Both the position numbers and the translations under genes were made by a program. Shown here piece after piece: positions 1-8,348 of a stretch of DNA of 64,000 nucleotides (position 1 is its first letter; every line of letters starts with the position of its first letter). The notes below the pieces were generated by a model that saw only the letters and a list, made by a program, of their open reading frames with translations, did not search any database and had not been told where the DNA came from. This stretch comes from Agromyces cerinus subsp. cerinus. GTDB lineage: Bacteria; Actinomycetota; Actinomycetes; Actinomycetales; Microbacteriaceae. Location: the NCBI RefSeq assembly GCF_900142065.1, contig NZ_FSRJ01000002.1, forward strand, positions 310,001 to 374,000. The letters are read 5' to 3'.

Positions 1-247
1 CGTGCGCCATCCGCTCGCCGAGCGCGAAGGTGCGCTCGACCGCGCCGCGCACGCGGCGCTCCTCGACGACGGTGAGCACGTCGGCGTCGACGAGCGCGGC
101 GATGTGCCGGTAGAGGGTGGCCTGGGCGACGTCGGGCAGGGCGCTGCGCAGGCTCGCGGTCGTGATCTCGCGCGTGCCCACCTGCTGGATGATGCGCAGC
201 CGAACGGGGTGCATGACGACGTCGGCGATGGGCGACGGCTTGCGCAT
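1..247 (-). CDS. Winged-helix transcriptional regulator, N-terminal part (runs off the window)
   Basis: The reading frame starts at the ATG ending at 247 and continues past the left edge, so only 82 residues are visible. The peptide begins MRKPSPIADVVMHPVRLRII, the usual start of an ArsR-like winged-helix repressor. A recognition-helix stretch (VAQATLYRHIAALVDADVL) follows at about residues 40-58, then a basic wing (EERRVRGAVERTF). It is divergent from the ABC exporter at 328-1871, with about 80 bases between the two starts, and a 15-base palindrome lies in that gap. Control of the exporter and of its own gene is therefore likely (inference). The effector-sensing part is outside the window. 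Confidence 0.8.
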   Translation of the reverse strand, partial: MRKPSPIADVVMHPVRLRIIQQVGTREITTASLRSALPDVAQATLYRHIAALVDADVLTVVEERRVRGAVERTFALGERMAH

Positions 248-265
248 CGGTCCTCCGGATGATTA

Positions 266-280
266 TTCTCACGGTGAGAA
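266..280. promoter_or_regulatory. Palindromic operator between regulator and ABC exporter
   Basis: TTCTCAC-G-GTGAGAA is a perfect 15-base inverted repeat, followed three bases later by a further half-site-like TTCTCA at 283-288. It lies between the divergent starts at 247 and 328 and overlaps AT-rich sequence that could serve as a -10 box for either gene. The winged-helix protein encoded at 1-247 is the obvious candidate binder (inference). Confidence 0.6.
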
Positions 281-327
281 CATTCTCATTGCTCTCGCTC
301 GAGTATGCCACCGAAGGGATCCGCTCC

Positions 328-1077
328 ATGATCACCGCCCAGATCGACGTCTCAGGACTCGCGAAGCGCATCGGCGACGTCGAGGCCGTGCGGGACGCGA
401 CGTTCGTCGCGGCGCCCGGCCGCGTCACCGGCTTCCTCGGCCCGAACGGCGCCGGCAAATCGACGACGCTCCGCATGCTGCTCGGACTCGCGCGCCCCGA
501 CGCGGGCACCGCGCTCATCGGCGGCCGACCGTACACCGAACTCCCCGACCCCACCGGCACCGTCGGGGCCGTGCTCGACCTCGCCGGAGCGCACCCGGCC
601 ATGACCGCTCGCGGGCACCTCCGCAGCTACTGCGCTCTGGGTGGGCACGCCGTCGGGCGCGCGGAGCAGGTGGCCGAGCTCACGGGCATGACCGACTACC
701 TCGATCGCCGCGTCGGCGGCTTCTCGACGGGCATGCGGCAGCGGCTCTCGCTCGCGACGGCACTGCTCGGCGACCCGGGGGTGCTCGTGCTCGACGAGCC
801 GTCGAACGGGCTCGACCCCGCCGGCATCGTCTGGCTGCGCACGTTCCTCCGCGAGTTCGCGGCAGACGGGGGCACCGTGCTGATCTCGAGCCACGTGCTC
901 ACCGAACTGCAGTACGGCATCGACGATCTCGTGCTGATCGACCGCGGCCGCACGACGTGGACCGGGCCGCTCTCAGAGTTCACGGAACACGGAACCAGCC
1001 TCGAAGCGGCGTTCCTCGAACTCACCTCGGATGGGGCCTCGCCGCTTCCCACCGGCACCGAAGGGATCCGCGCATGA
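328..1077 (+). CDS. ABC exporter ATP-binding subunit
   Basis: This 249-residue ATPase has Walker A GPNGAGKST at about residue 38, the signature FSTGMRQRLS at about 132, Walker B VLVLDEPSNGLDP at about 152 and the switch histidine in SSHVLTEL near 189. The ATG at 328 is preferred over in-frame 259 because GAAGGGAT sits at 313-320 with good spacing, and the extra residues would fall on the promoter region. Its stop overlaps the start of the permease at 1074 (ATGA), so the two are co-translated. The subgroup resembles ABC-2 exporters of antibiotics or lipids; the substrate is unknown. Confidence 0.9.
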   Translation: MITAQIDVSGLAKRIGDVEAVRDATFVAAPGRVTGFLGPNGAGKSTTLRMLLGLARPDAGTALIGGRPYTELPDPTGTVGAVLDLAGAHPAMTARGHLRSYCALGGHAVGRAEQVAELTGMTDYLDRRVGGFSTGMRQRLSLATALLGDPGVLVLDEPSNGLDPAGIVWLRTFLREFAADGGTVLISSHVLTELQYGIDDLVLIDRGRTTWTGPLSEFTEHGTSLEAAFLELTSDGASPLPTGTEGIRA

Positions 1078-1871
1078 ACCGGTTGCTCCGAGGAGAGACC
1101 GCCAAGCTGTTCGCCACCAGGCTTCCGCTCTGGTCGCTCGTGACCGCCGCGCTCTGCGGAGGCGGCCTGACCGGGCTCCTCTCCCTCATCGGCCCCGAGA
1201 ACGCGACCCCGCCGCTTCCCGGGCTCGACACCGCCGAGGGCGTCGGCATCGTCGTCGGCATGAGCGGGCTCCTGCTCTTCGTGCCGGCGCTGATCGGCAC
1301 GATCGCCGTCACCGGCGAGTACCGGCATCGCACGATCGGAACGACCTTCCTGGCGGCGCCGCGTCGCGGCCGGGTGCTCGTCGCGAAGCTCGTCGTCTAC
1401 GGAGCCCTCGGCGTCGCGTACGGACTGGTCTCCTCGCTCTTCGCCGGTCTCGCCGTCATCACGGGGGCGGCTGTGCAGGGGGTCGAACTCGGCGTGCCGC
1501 TCGCGTCCCTCACCGCCCTGCTCGCGCGTCTCGCCTTCGCGGCAGCGGTCTACATGGTGCTCGGCGTCGCGATCGGCGCGCTCGCTCGCAACCAGCTGCT
1601 CGCGATCGGCATCGTGCTCGGGTACTTCTACTTCCTCGAGCACATCCTGATGATCGTTCCGGGGGTCAACGTCATCCATCCGTTCCTTCCCGGCGGCGCG
1701 ACCGCGGCGCTGACGGACTTCACCTTCCTCAGCGACGCGATCGCCGAGCAGCTGCCGATCGCCGCGGCATCCACCACGTCGCCGCTCGTGGGAGCACTCG
1801 TGCTGCTCGGCTACGCGGCCCTGGCCGCTTGGCTCGCCATCGCGGTCCCACTGCGCCGCGACCTGCGCTGA
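1074..1871 (+). CDS. ABC-2 type membrane permease
   Basis: A 265-residue integral membrane protein with about six hydrophobic segments: residues about 18-38, 60-80, 105-130, 145-170, 180-200 and 240-260. The cytoplasmic motif GEYRHRTIGTTFLAAPRR at about residues 81-98 is typical of small ABC-2 permeases paired with a single ATPase. It overlaps the ATPase by four bases and should form the transmembrane half of that exporter. The last 60 bases overlap the 3' end of the convergent acyltransferase gene. The substrate cannot be told from sequence. Confidence 0.85.
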   Translation: MNRLLRGETAKLFATRLPLWSLVTAALCGGGLTGLLSLIGPENATPPLPGLDTAEGVGIVVGMSGLLLFVPALIGTIAVTGEYRHRTIGTTFLAAPRRGRVLVAKLVVYGALGVAYGLVSSLFAGLAVITGAAVQGVELGVPLASLTALLARLAFAAAVYMVLGVAIGALARNQLLAIGIVLGYFYFLEHILMIVPGVNVIHPFLPGGATAALTDFTFLSDAIAEQLPIAAASTTSPLVGALVLLGYAALAAWLAIAVPLRRDLR

Positions 1872-3241
1872 ACCCGCACCGCCGTGGTCGCTCTCGCGAG
1901 CATCGGGCCGAGGTTCGCGCTGCCGCGCAACGCGACCGTCAGCAGCGCGAGTGAGATGACGGCCTGAACCGGGCCGAACCCGGTCACGAGCAGCACGGCG
2001 ACCGCGGCCACTCCGCAGACGGCATCGATCGCTGCCGTACCGGTGGTCGAGGTGCGGCGCATCGTGGGGCGGGCACTCCGGCGCCCGCGTTCGAATCGGG
2101 CGAACACGAGCGTGACGAGGGCGACGACGACGGCCGCCGCACCCAGCCACAGCGGGCGGCTCGCCCACCAGCCGGAGCTCATCGGCTCAGGCAGAGCGAG
2201 CCCGAACCGGAGTTCGGCCACGAGCAGCACTCCCGCGAGCCCCACGAGCACGGGCATGTGCCAGAGGTAGACGGTCATCGCGCGCTCGCCGACGGCCGAG
2301 ACGAGCCGCGAGGCATCCGCTCGCTCGACCCAGGCACGGATGTGCGGCCGTGCCAGCTGGAAGAGCGCGAGCTGGGCGACGCCGAGCACCACGAGGCACA
2401 CGTTCGGCGGATTGAGGTTCTCGTACATGTCGGCCGAGTACGGCCCGGCGAGGGTGATCCCCGCGAGCACGGCGAGCGCGCCGGCGGCGACCGACCAGAG
2501 CGCGGCGGGGGAGAGACGGTCGAGCGTGCCGTCCGCGAGGTGGAAGCCGAGCTGCTGCACGAGCAGCCACACGAGCAGGAGGTTCACGAAGCCGAGGCCC
2601 TCGAGTCCCGTCGCGAGTCGAAGCGCGTCGACCGCGACGACGCCTCCGAACAGGGCGAGCGGCGTCAGCAGTCGGGCTCGTTCGTGCGCGCGCACCATGA
2701 GGGGCACGAGCGCCGAGGTCGCGAGGTACACGCCGAGGAACCACAGCGGCTGTCCGATGCGGAAGCCCGCCGTCGCCACCATCTCGGGCGGGACCCCGGC
2801 GAGCGAGAGGGCGACGAGGGCGGCGCCCACCACGGCGACGAGCACGATGGCGGGCCGCACGAGACGCTCGAGTCGTGCCCGCACGTAGTCGGCGCTGCTC
2901 GCCCCGCGTGCCCGCATCGAACGCCAGTGCAGGTAGCTCGAGAACCCGCCCGCGATGAAGAACAGCGGCATGATCTGCACGACCCAGCTCACCGCGGCGA
3001 ACCAGGACTGCCCCTCGAGGGCGTTCTCGAGCACCGGACCGTCGGGCCCGATGCTGACGCCGACCATCATCGCGTGCAACGCGAACACGACGACGAGCAG
3101 CGCCACCCGGATCGCGTCGACGCTCGAGTCGCGCGCCACCGCCGAACCGCGCGCCACCGCCGAACCTCGCGCGACCGCCGGCGAACGGCGAGCGGATGCC
3201 TCGGTGCCGTGCCCGGTCGAGGGTGCCTGTACGTCGGTCAT
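1811..3241 (-). CDS. Acyltransferase 3 family membrane protein
   Basis: A 476-residue protein with about ten hydrophobic segments and the feel of the acyltransferase-3 family: an early segment IRVALLVVVFALHAMMVGV with the conserved histidine, followed by HWRSMRARG. Such enzymes O-acylate sugars, lipids or cell-wall polymers at the membrane. The ATG at 3241 is chosen over 3253 because GGAGG lies five bases upstream. The N-terminal tail, before the first membrane segment, carries a short tandem repeat (ARGSAVARGSAVARD). The C-terminal tail is basic and overlaps the convergent permease gene by 61 bases. The substrate is not predictable. Confidence 0.75.
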   Translation of the reverse strand: MTDVQAPSTGHGTEASARRSPAVARGSAVARGSAVARDSSVDAIRVALLVVVFALHAMMVGVSIGPDGPVLENALEGQSWFAAVSWVVQIMPLFFIAGGFSSYLHWRSMRARGASSADYVRARLERLVRPAIVLVAVVGAALVALSLAGVPPEMVATAGFRIGQPLWFLGVYLATSALVPLMVRAHERARLLTPLALFGGVVAVDALRLATGLEGLGFVNLLLVWLLVQQLGFHLADGTLDRLSPAALWSVAAGALAVLAGITLAGPYSADMYENLNPPNVCLVVLGVAQLALFQLARPHIRAWVERADASRLVSAVGERAMTVYLWHMPVLVGLAGVLLVAELRFGLALPEPMSSGWWASRPLWLGAAAVVVALVTLVFARFERGRRSARPTMRRTSTTGTAAIDAVCGVAAVAVLLVTGFGPVQAVISLALLTVALRGSANLGPMLARATTAVRVQRRSRRSGTAMASQAARAA

Positions 3242-3318
3242 GACCGCCTCCATCCGAACGGGATCTCCGTCATGACGGCAGGCTAGGAACGCGGTGCCGA
3301 GGTGTTCATCACCCTGTG

Positions 3319-3333
3319 GAGCCGTTTCGGCTC
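3319..3333 (-). terminator. Small hairpin downstream of the response regulator gene
   Basis: GAGCCG-TTT-CGGCTC is a perfect 6-base-pair stem with a 3-base loop, about 15 bases beyond the stop of the response regulator gene and ahead of the acyltransferase gene. It has no U-tract, as is common in actinobacteria, so termination is only a suggestion. Confidence 0.4.
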
Positions 3334-3348
3334 ATACGGGCGTACGGG

Positions 3349-4020
3349 TCAGGAACCGGGCTGGACGAGCCCCGTGTCATACGCCAGTACGACGGCGTGC
3401 ACGCGATCGCGGAGACCGAGCTTCGACAGGATCTTCGAGACGTGCGTCTTGACCGTCTGCTCGGCGATGAAGAGCGCCGCGGCGATCTCGGTGTTCGAGA
3501 ACCCGCGGCCCACGAGGGTGAGCACCTCGCGCTCGCGCTCGGTGAGCTCGGAGAGTCGTGTGGAGTCGATGCGCGGCGGCGGGGCAGACCTGGCGAAGTC
3601 CTCGATGAGGCGGCGGGTCACGCTCGGTGCCAGCAGCGCATCGCCGGCGGCGACGATGCGCACGGCGGCGACGAGCTCTTCTGGCGTGGCGTCCTTCAGG
3701 AGGAACCCGCTCGCCCCGGCCCGCAGCGCCTCGTAGACGTAGTCGTCGATGTCGAACGTCGTCAGCATGAGCACGCGCGGCACGTAGTCGCTCGACCGCG
3801 GGGGCGTCTGCAGGTCGCGGGTCGCCTCGAGGCCGTTGCGGCCCGGCATGCGCACGTCCATGACGACGACATCGGGGCGCAGTTCGCGGGCCATGGCCAC
3901 GGCCTCGTCGCCGTCGGCCGCCTGCCCGACGACCTCGATGCCGGCCTGTGCGGCGAGCACCGCCGCGAAACCGGCTCGCACCATCGCCTGGTCGTCGGCG
4001 ATGAGCACCGAGATCGTCAC
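3349..4020 (-). CDS. NarL/LuxR-family response regulator
   Basis: A 223-residue two-component regulator. The receiver domain spans about residues 1-120, with the acidic pair D9-D10, the phosphoacceptor D55 in VVVMDVRMPG and the conserved lysine in GFLLKDA. A LuxR-type helix-turn-helix lies at about 155-218 (LTEREREVLTLVGRGFSNTEIA). The GTG at 4020 overlaps the stop of the kinase gene (GTGA), so the two are translationally coupled. The target genes are not evident; neighbours on either side are membrane proteins of unknown role. Confidence 0.92.
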   Translation of the reverse strand: MTISVLIADDQAMVRAGFAAVLAAQAGIEVVGQAADGDEAVAMARELRPDVVVMDVRMPGRNGLEATRDLQTPPRSSDYVPRVLMLTTFDIDDYVYEALRAGASGFLLKDATPEELVAAVRIVAAGDALLAPSVTRRLIEDFARSAPPPRIDSTRLSELTEREREVLTLVGRGFSNTEIAAALFIAEQTVKTHVSKILSKLGLRDRVHAVVLAYDTGLVQPGS

Positions 4021-5336
4021 ATCGAGCCTCCGTCCGACCCGAGCGGAAGGGTCGCGAGAACACGGTATCCGCCGCCCGGCCGTTCCCCGAACTCGGCGCG
4101 CCCGCCGAGCAGTGCCGCGCGCTCGCCGATGCCCACGAGACCGTGTCCGCCGCCCTTGGCGTCGGGCGCCGGGTCATCCGTCGCCGTCTCGTTGTCGATG
4201 CAGACGACGAGGTCGTCGGCGAGCACCTCGACCGAGACGAAGGTCGGTGCGCCGGGGGCGTGCCGCACGACGTTGCTGAGCGCCTCCTGCACGATGCGGT
4301 ACGCCGCCGTCGCGGCGAGCCCGCCGTCGGGCAGGGAGGAGTCGACGGTGAGGGTGACCGGCACGCCGGCGCGTTCGACGGATGCCGCGAGCTCGGGCAG
4401 CTGGGCGATCCCGGGCTGCGGCGCGGTCTCCGCTGCCGTGTCGGCGCTGCGGAGCACCCCGAGCAGTTGCCGCATCTCGGTCATCGCCGAGCGGGCGGAT
4501 GCCGCGATCTCGGCGAACTCGGTCTTGGCGTCGTCGCTCAGCCCCTCGACCCGGTAGGGGGCGCTCGTCGCCTGCACGTGGATGATCGACAGTCCGTGCG
4601 CGACGACGTCGTGCAGTTCGCGGGCGATGCGGTTGCGCTCCTCGACGAGCACGCGTCGCTGCTGTTCCGAAGCCGAATGCGCGCGCTCGCGGAAGAGCTC
4701 GACGCCGATCACGCGGCGCTGCGCGAGCAGCACGGAGATGGCGCACGCGAGTGCCGTGACGGCCGCACCCGTGATCATGCTGGCGGCCGCGCCCGAGTCG
4801 ACGAAGGCGAACGGCAGGGTCACCACGACCCCCATGCCCCAGGCGATGAGGCCGAGGCGCCACTCCCACATGAGGCCGAGCACGATGAGCAGCACGCCCT
4901 GGCTCACGATCGAGGTGACCGGCCATGGCCACGGCCAGCCGTCGGAGTTCATGGTGAGCAACGCGAAGGCGAGGAGCCCGGCCGCGGAGACGCTCGCAGC
5001 GACCCAGGGCCAGCGCACCGCGAGCGGCAGGGCGCCGGCGAGGGCGAGGCTCGTGGCGAACGCGGCGAGGAGGTTGACGTCGTAGATGGTGGCCGCGAGG
5101 GGCACCGACACCGCGAAGAGGATGACGGCGAGGAGCGAGGTCGACACGAGCATCCAGGCCCGGAACTGCCGCTCATCGGCCGTGATGCGGGCGAGCCGGG
5201 CCGGCGCCGCCGGAATCGAGGGCACGGGCGGGAGCGGCGGCGCAGGCGGTCGCGGTGCCGGTCGGGCCTGCTGCGCGGGTCGGACCTGCGCCGCGGCATC
5301 CGCCGGGCTCTGCTCAGGATGATGGGTCTGCGCCAT
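4017..5336 (-). CDS. Two-component sensor histidine kinase (HisKA_3 type)
   Basis: A 439-residue membrane kinase. A proline-rich N-terminal tail (about residues 1-45) is followed by six hydrophobic segments (about 55-210), then the dimerisation/phosphoacceptor box RELHDVVAHGLSIIHVQ with the histidine near residue 243, and a C-terminal ATPase domain with an N-box-like region and GHGLVGIGERAALLGG. There is no large extracellular domain, so sensing is probably within or at the membrane. The ATG at 5336 is taken; an in-frame TTG at 5351 would add five residues. It is the partner of the regulator encoded directly downstream. Confidence 0.9.
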   Translation of the reverse strand: MAQTHHPEQSPADAAAQVRPAQQARPAPRPPAPPLPPVPSIPAAPARLARITADERQFRAWMLVSTSLLAVILFAVSVPLAATIYDVNLLAAFATSLALAGALPLAVRWPWVAASVSAAGLLAFALLTMNSDGWPWPWPVTSIVSQGVLLIVLGLMWEWRLGLIAWGMGVVVTLPFAFVDSGAAASMITGAAVTALACAISVLLAQRRVIGVELFRERAHSASEQQRRVLVEERNRIARELHDVVAHGLSIIHVQATSAPYRVEGLSDDAKTEFAEIAASARSAMTEMRQLLGVLRSADTAAETAPQPGIAQLPELAASVERAGVPVTLTVDSSLPDGGLAATAAYRIVQEALSNVVRHAPGAPTFVSVEVLADDLVVCIDNETATDDPAPDAKGGGHGLVGIGERAALLGGRAEFGERPGGGYRVLATLPLGSDGGSM

Positions 5337-5418
5337 GATGCCATCAGCCAATCACGCGTCGCGCGACGCTGCATCCCTCCCGAGGACGATTCGCGCCCCT
5401 ACGCGGGTACTGTGCCGA

Positions 5419-6510
5419 TCAGCCGTGCGGCCGGAGCCCGGCCGGCGGGGTGACGCCGTCGACGACCGCATCGGGGCGCATGCTCGCCGAAGCGTGCTCA
5501 TCACGCAGGCGTTGTGCGCGATTCGTGGCGATCACCCGATCGTCGCGGAGCGGAAGCCGGACCCGCTCCTCCGCCGGGATGCCGGCGCGCAGCTGGCGAG
5601 CCCGTTCGACCTCGGTGTCGAGCACCGCGCCGAAGAGCATCGCGAGGTTCGACAGCCAGACCCACAGCAGGAAGGCGACGACCCCGCCGAGCACGCCGTA
5701 GACGCGCTCGTAGCTGCCGACCCCGAAGACGTACAGCGCGAAGAGGGCCGTCGTCACGACCCAGGCGAGCAGGGCCGCGATCGCTCCGATGCTGAACCAC
5801 CGCAGATGCCGGCGTCGCACATTCGGGGCGGCCCAGTAGAGCACCGCCAGGACGAGCACGCCGATCGCCGCGAGCACCGGCACCTTCGCCAGGTCCCACC
5901 AGAAGGCGACCCCCTCATCGAGACCGAGCACGCGGGCTGCCGCCTCGGCCACCGGACCGGTCACCACGAGCCCTGCCGCTGCGACCGCGCCGAGCACGAC
6001 CAGCACCGCGGACACCGCGAGCATCGCCGGTCGCATCTCCCAGAACGGTCGGCCCTCCTCGACCCGGTAGATGCGGTTCATGCCACGGCCGAACGCGCCG
6101 ACGAATCCCGAAGCGGCCCAGAGGGTGGCGATCAGGCCGGTGGCGAAGGCGAGGCCGGCGTGCGAGGCGTTCAGCAATTGATCGAGCGGCTCGCGGAGGA
6201 CCTCGGCGGCGGCGGCTCCGCCGAGGTCCTCGAGCACCCGCAGCGCATCGGCCACGACGGCCTCGGCGCTGCCGAAGATGCCGAGCAGGGCGAGCAGGGC
6301 GAGGAGCGCCGGGAAGATCGTGAGCAGCACGTAGAACGTGAGGGACGCCGCGATGTCGTGCACCTGGTTGATGCGGTACTCGTGCACCGTTCGGGTGGCG
6401 ATGATGCGCCAGTCGGCGCGCGACAGCTGTATCGGCGAGTCTTCGCCGGACGAGCCGGAGGAGCCGGACGAGCCGGATGACTCGCGGTCGGATGGATCGT
6501 GTTCGGCCAT
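5419..6510 (-). CDS. YihY/virulence factor BrkB family membrane protein
   Basis: A 363-residue membrane protein of the YihY/BrkB family: a cytoplasmic N-terminus, the family motif region with HDIAASLTFYVLLTIFPALLALLALLG at about residues 50-75, and five further hydrophobic segments to about residue 290. The first 25 residues are acidic and carry a GSS tripeptide repeat (ESSGSSGSSGSSGED). The family was once called RNase BN, but that activity belongs to another protein; its function is unsettled. It is on the same strand as the kinase and regulator but 80 bases away from the kinase start. Confidence 0.85.
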   Translation of the reverse strand: MAEHDPSDRESSGSSGSSGSSGEDSPIQLSRADWRIIATRTVHEYRINQVHDIAASLTFYVLLTIFPALLALLALLGIFGSAEAVVADALRVLEDLGGAAAAEVLREPLDQLLNASHAGLAFATGLIATLWAASGFVGAFGRGMNRIYRVEEGRPFWEMRPAMLAVSAVLVVLGAVAAAGLVVTGPVAEAAARVLGLDEGVAFWWDLAKVPVLAAIGVLVLAVLYWAAPNVRRRHLRWFSIGAIAALLAWVVTTALFALYVFGVGSYERVYGVLGGVVAFLLWVWLSNLAMLFGAVLDTEVERARQLRAGIPAEERVRLPLRDDRVIATNRAQRLRDEHASASMRPDAVVDGVTPPAGLRPHG

Positions 6511-6621
6511 GATGCCTCCCGTGCAGACGCCCCGAGCCTACGGGTGCCCGAGGCATCGGCACAGGGGGTTGCCGAGCGGCGATCGGCGGAGCGGGCATGG
6601 CGCCGGTGCGCCCTCCGGCCC

Positions 6622-7638
6622 TCAGTCGAGGTGTGCGTGCAGGAATGCGGCGATCCGGGCCCGCATCTGCGCATCGAGGATGCCGATCGAGTGATCGGCG
6701 CCGGGCACGATCGCGAGCTCGGCGGGCACGCCCGCGGCGGTGAGGGCGGCGGCGAACCGCTCCGACTGTCCGAGTGGCACGACCTCGGACTCGGCATGGC
6801 CGATGAAGAAGGGGGGATCGCTCGAATCCGCGAAGCTCGCCGCCGATGCGTCCATCGCCTGGGCGCACTGCTCGTCGCTCGCGCCGGGCTCGCAGTCGAG
6901 GTACTCGCCGATGATGCCTCGCAACCAGCCGGATGCCCCGTCGGCAGCGAGCTCAGCAGCGCCGAGCCCGACCGGGCCCGAGAGCTCGGCGACCGCCGCG
7001 ACCCGGGAGCCGGTGTCGAGCGGACCCTCGCCGGTGGTGCCGAGCAGGGCCGCGAGATTGCCGCCGGCCGATCCTCCGAAGGCGCCGATGCGACCGGGGT
7101 CGATGCCGAGGCGCTCGGCCTGTGCGGGGTCGCGGAGCCATTCGACCGCGAGCGCGACGTCGTCGATCGCGGCGGGGAACCGGGCGTCGGGCACGAGCCG
7201 ATAGTTGACGGATGCTGCGACGAAGCCCTCGCTCGCGAACCAGAGGCAGACGTTGCGCCAGTCGGCGTTGCCCTTGTCGCCGCGCGCCCAGCTGCCGCCG
7301 TGGATCGAGACCACCGCGGGCAGCAGTTCGTCGGCGAGTTCGGCGCCGGCCGGCATGCAGAGATCGAGGGTGAGCAGTGTGCCGTCTTCGCGCGCGCCGT
7401 ATTCGAGGTCGGCCTCCACCGTGATGCCCTCGGGCGCCGTGAAGGTGCGGATGCCGATGAGCTCGGCGGTCACGACCTCGCTGGCTGCAGCGGCGCCCTT
7501 CGGATCGATCTCGCGCAGTGGCACGTGGAAGCCCGAGAGCGCGCTCACGCTCGCGATGGCGGCTGCAGTCGCCGCGGCAGCCCACGCCACTCGCCGGGCG
7601 CGAGTGCCGAAGCCGCCTGTGCGTCGGGTCGAGGTCAC
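6622..7638 (-). CDS. Alpha/beta hydrolase, esterase/lipase (HSL-like)
   Basis: A 338-residue hydrolase with an N-terminal hydrophobic segment (about residues 14-36) that may be a membrane anchor or signal peptide. The oxyanion motif HGGSW lies near residue 112, the nucleophile elbow FGGSAGGN near residue 190 and the likely catalytic histidine in GADHSIG near 314. This motif set is typical of the hormone-sensitive lipase / carboxylesterase group that cleaves short acyl esters. Start is a GTG at 7638 with a weak GGAG upstream. The natural substrate is unknown. Confidence 0.8.
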   Translation of the reverse strand: MTSTRRTGGFGTRARRVAWAAAATAAAIASVSALSGFHVPLREIDPKGAAAASEVVTAELIGIRTFTAPEGITVEADLEYGAREDGTLLTLDLCMPAGAELADELLPAVVSIHGGSWARGDKGNADWRNVCLWFASEGFVAASVNYRLVPDARFPAAIDDVALAVEWLRDPAQAERLGIDPGRIGAFGGSAGGNLAALLGTTGEGPLDTGSRVAAVAELSGPVGLGAAELAADGASGWLRGIIGEYLDCEPGASDEQCAQAMDASAASFADSSDPPFFIGHAESEVVPLGQSERFAAALTAAGVPAELAIVPGADHSIGILDAQMRARIAAFLHAHLD

Positions 7639-7669
7639 ACCGGGCTCCGGGTTCAGGGGTGGAGTGATG

Positions 7670-8185
7670 CTACCTCACGTTCTCCGCAGGTGGAAACGCT
7701 TGCTCCGTGGGGACCAACGGCTTCGCGAAGCACACCGAGTGGGCCTCGCCGACGTACTGGCCGAACTGCGGGATCTCCCGATAGCCGTGGCGCGTGTAGA
7801 GCGCCTGCGCCGCGTCGTGCAGATCGCCCGTCTCGAGCACGATCTCGACGAGCCCGCGTGCCGCGGCATCCGCCTCGATGCGCTCGAGCAGGGCCGCCGC
7901 GACGCCGTGCCCGCGCGCCGCCGGATCGACGAACATGCGCTTCAGCTCGCCGCGCGAGGCATCCGCTTCGGCGACGAGCGCGGCGATGCCGACGGCGCGT
8001 TCGCCGTCGCGCGCGACGTAGAAGGCGACCTCGGGCCGCTCGAGGGTCGCGACGTCGAGCAGGAAGTTGCTCTCGGGCGGGTACAGGCTCTGCGCGAAGG
8101 CGGTGCTGGCGTCGAGCAGCCGCTCGACCTCGGGCTGGCGGGGCGCTTCGATGCTGACGGTCACGGGGACGGGGTGCTGCGGCAT
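7670..8185 (-). CDS. GNAT family N-acetyltransferase
   Basis: A 171-residue single-domain acetyltransferase. The acetyl-CoA pyrophosphate-binding motif is DPAARGHGVAAALLERIE at about residues 87-104, followed by a C-terminal strand-turn DLHDAAQALYTRHGYREI, the usual GNAT motif B (a Y near the end of a small-molecule acetyltransferase fold). The acceptor is unknown. It lies 32 bases upstream of the esterase and may be co-transcribed with it. Confidence 0.85.
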   Translation of the reverse strand: MPQHPVPVTVSIEAPRQPEVERLLDASTAFAQSLYPPESNFLLDVATLERPEVAFYVARDGERAVGIAALVAEADASRGELKRMFVDPAARGHGVAAALLERIEADAAARGLVEIVLETGDLHDAAQALYTRHGYREIPQFGQYVGEAHSVCFAKPLVPTEQAFPPAENVR

Positions 8186-8348
8186 GCGGTGAGCCTACGT
8201 CGCGGGTGTTTCGCAGCGATTTCGAAGTGGCCCGCCCGCCCGCGTGCCGCGATCGATCGCGGATCGCGCTCGCTACGCTGGGCGCGACGCGGCTCTGCAC
8301 CGTGCCGTCACGGGTCGACCGGAGCGCGAGACGTGAGGGGCGCACGCA

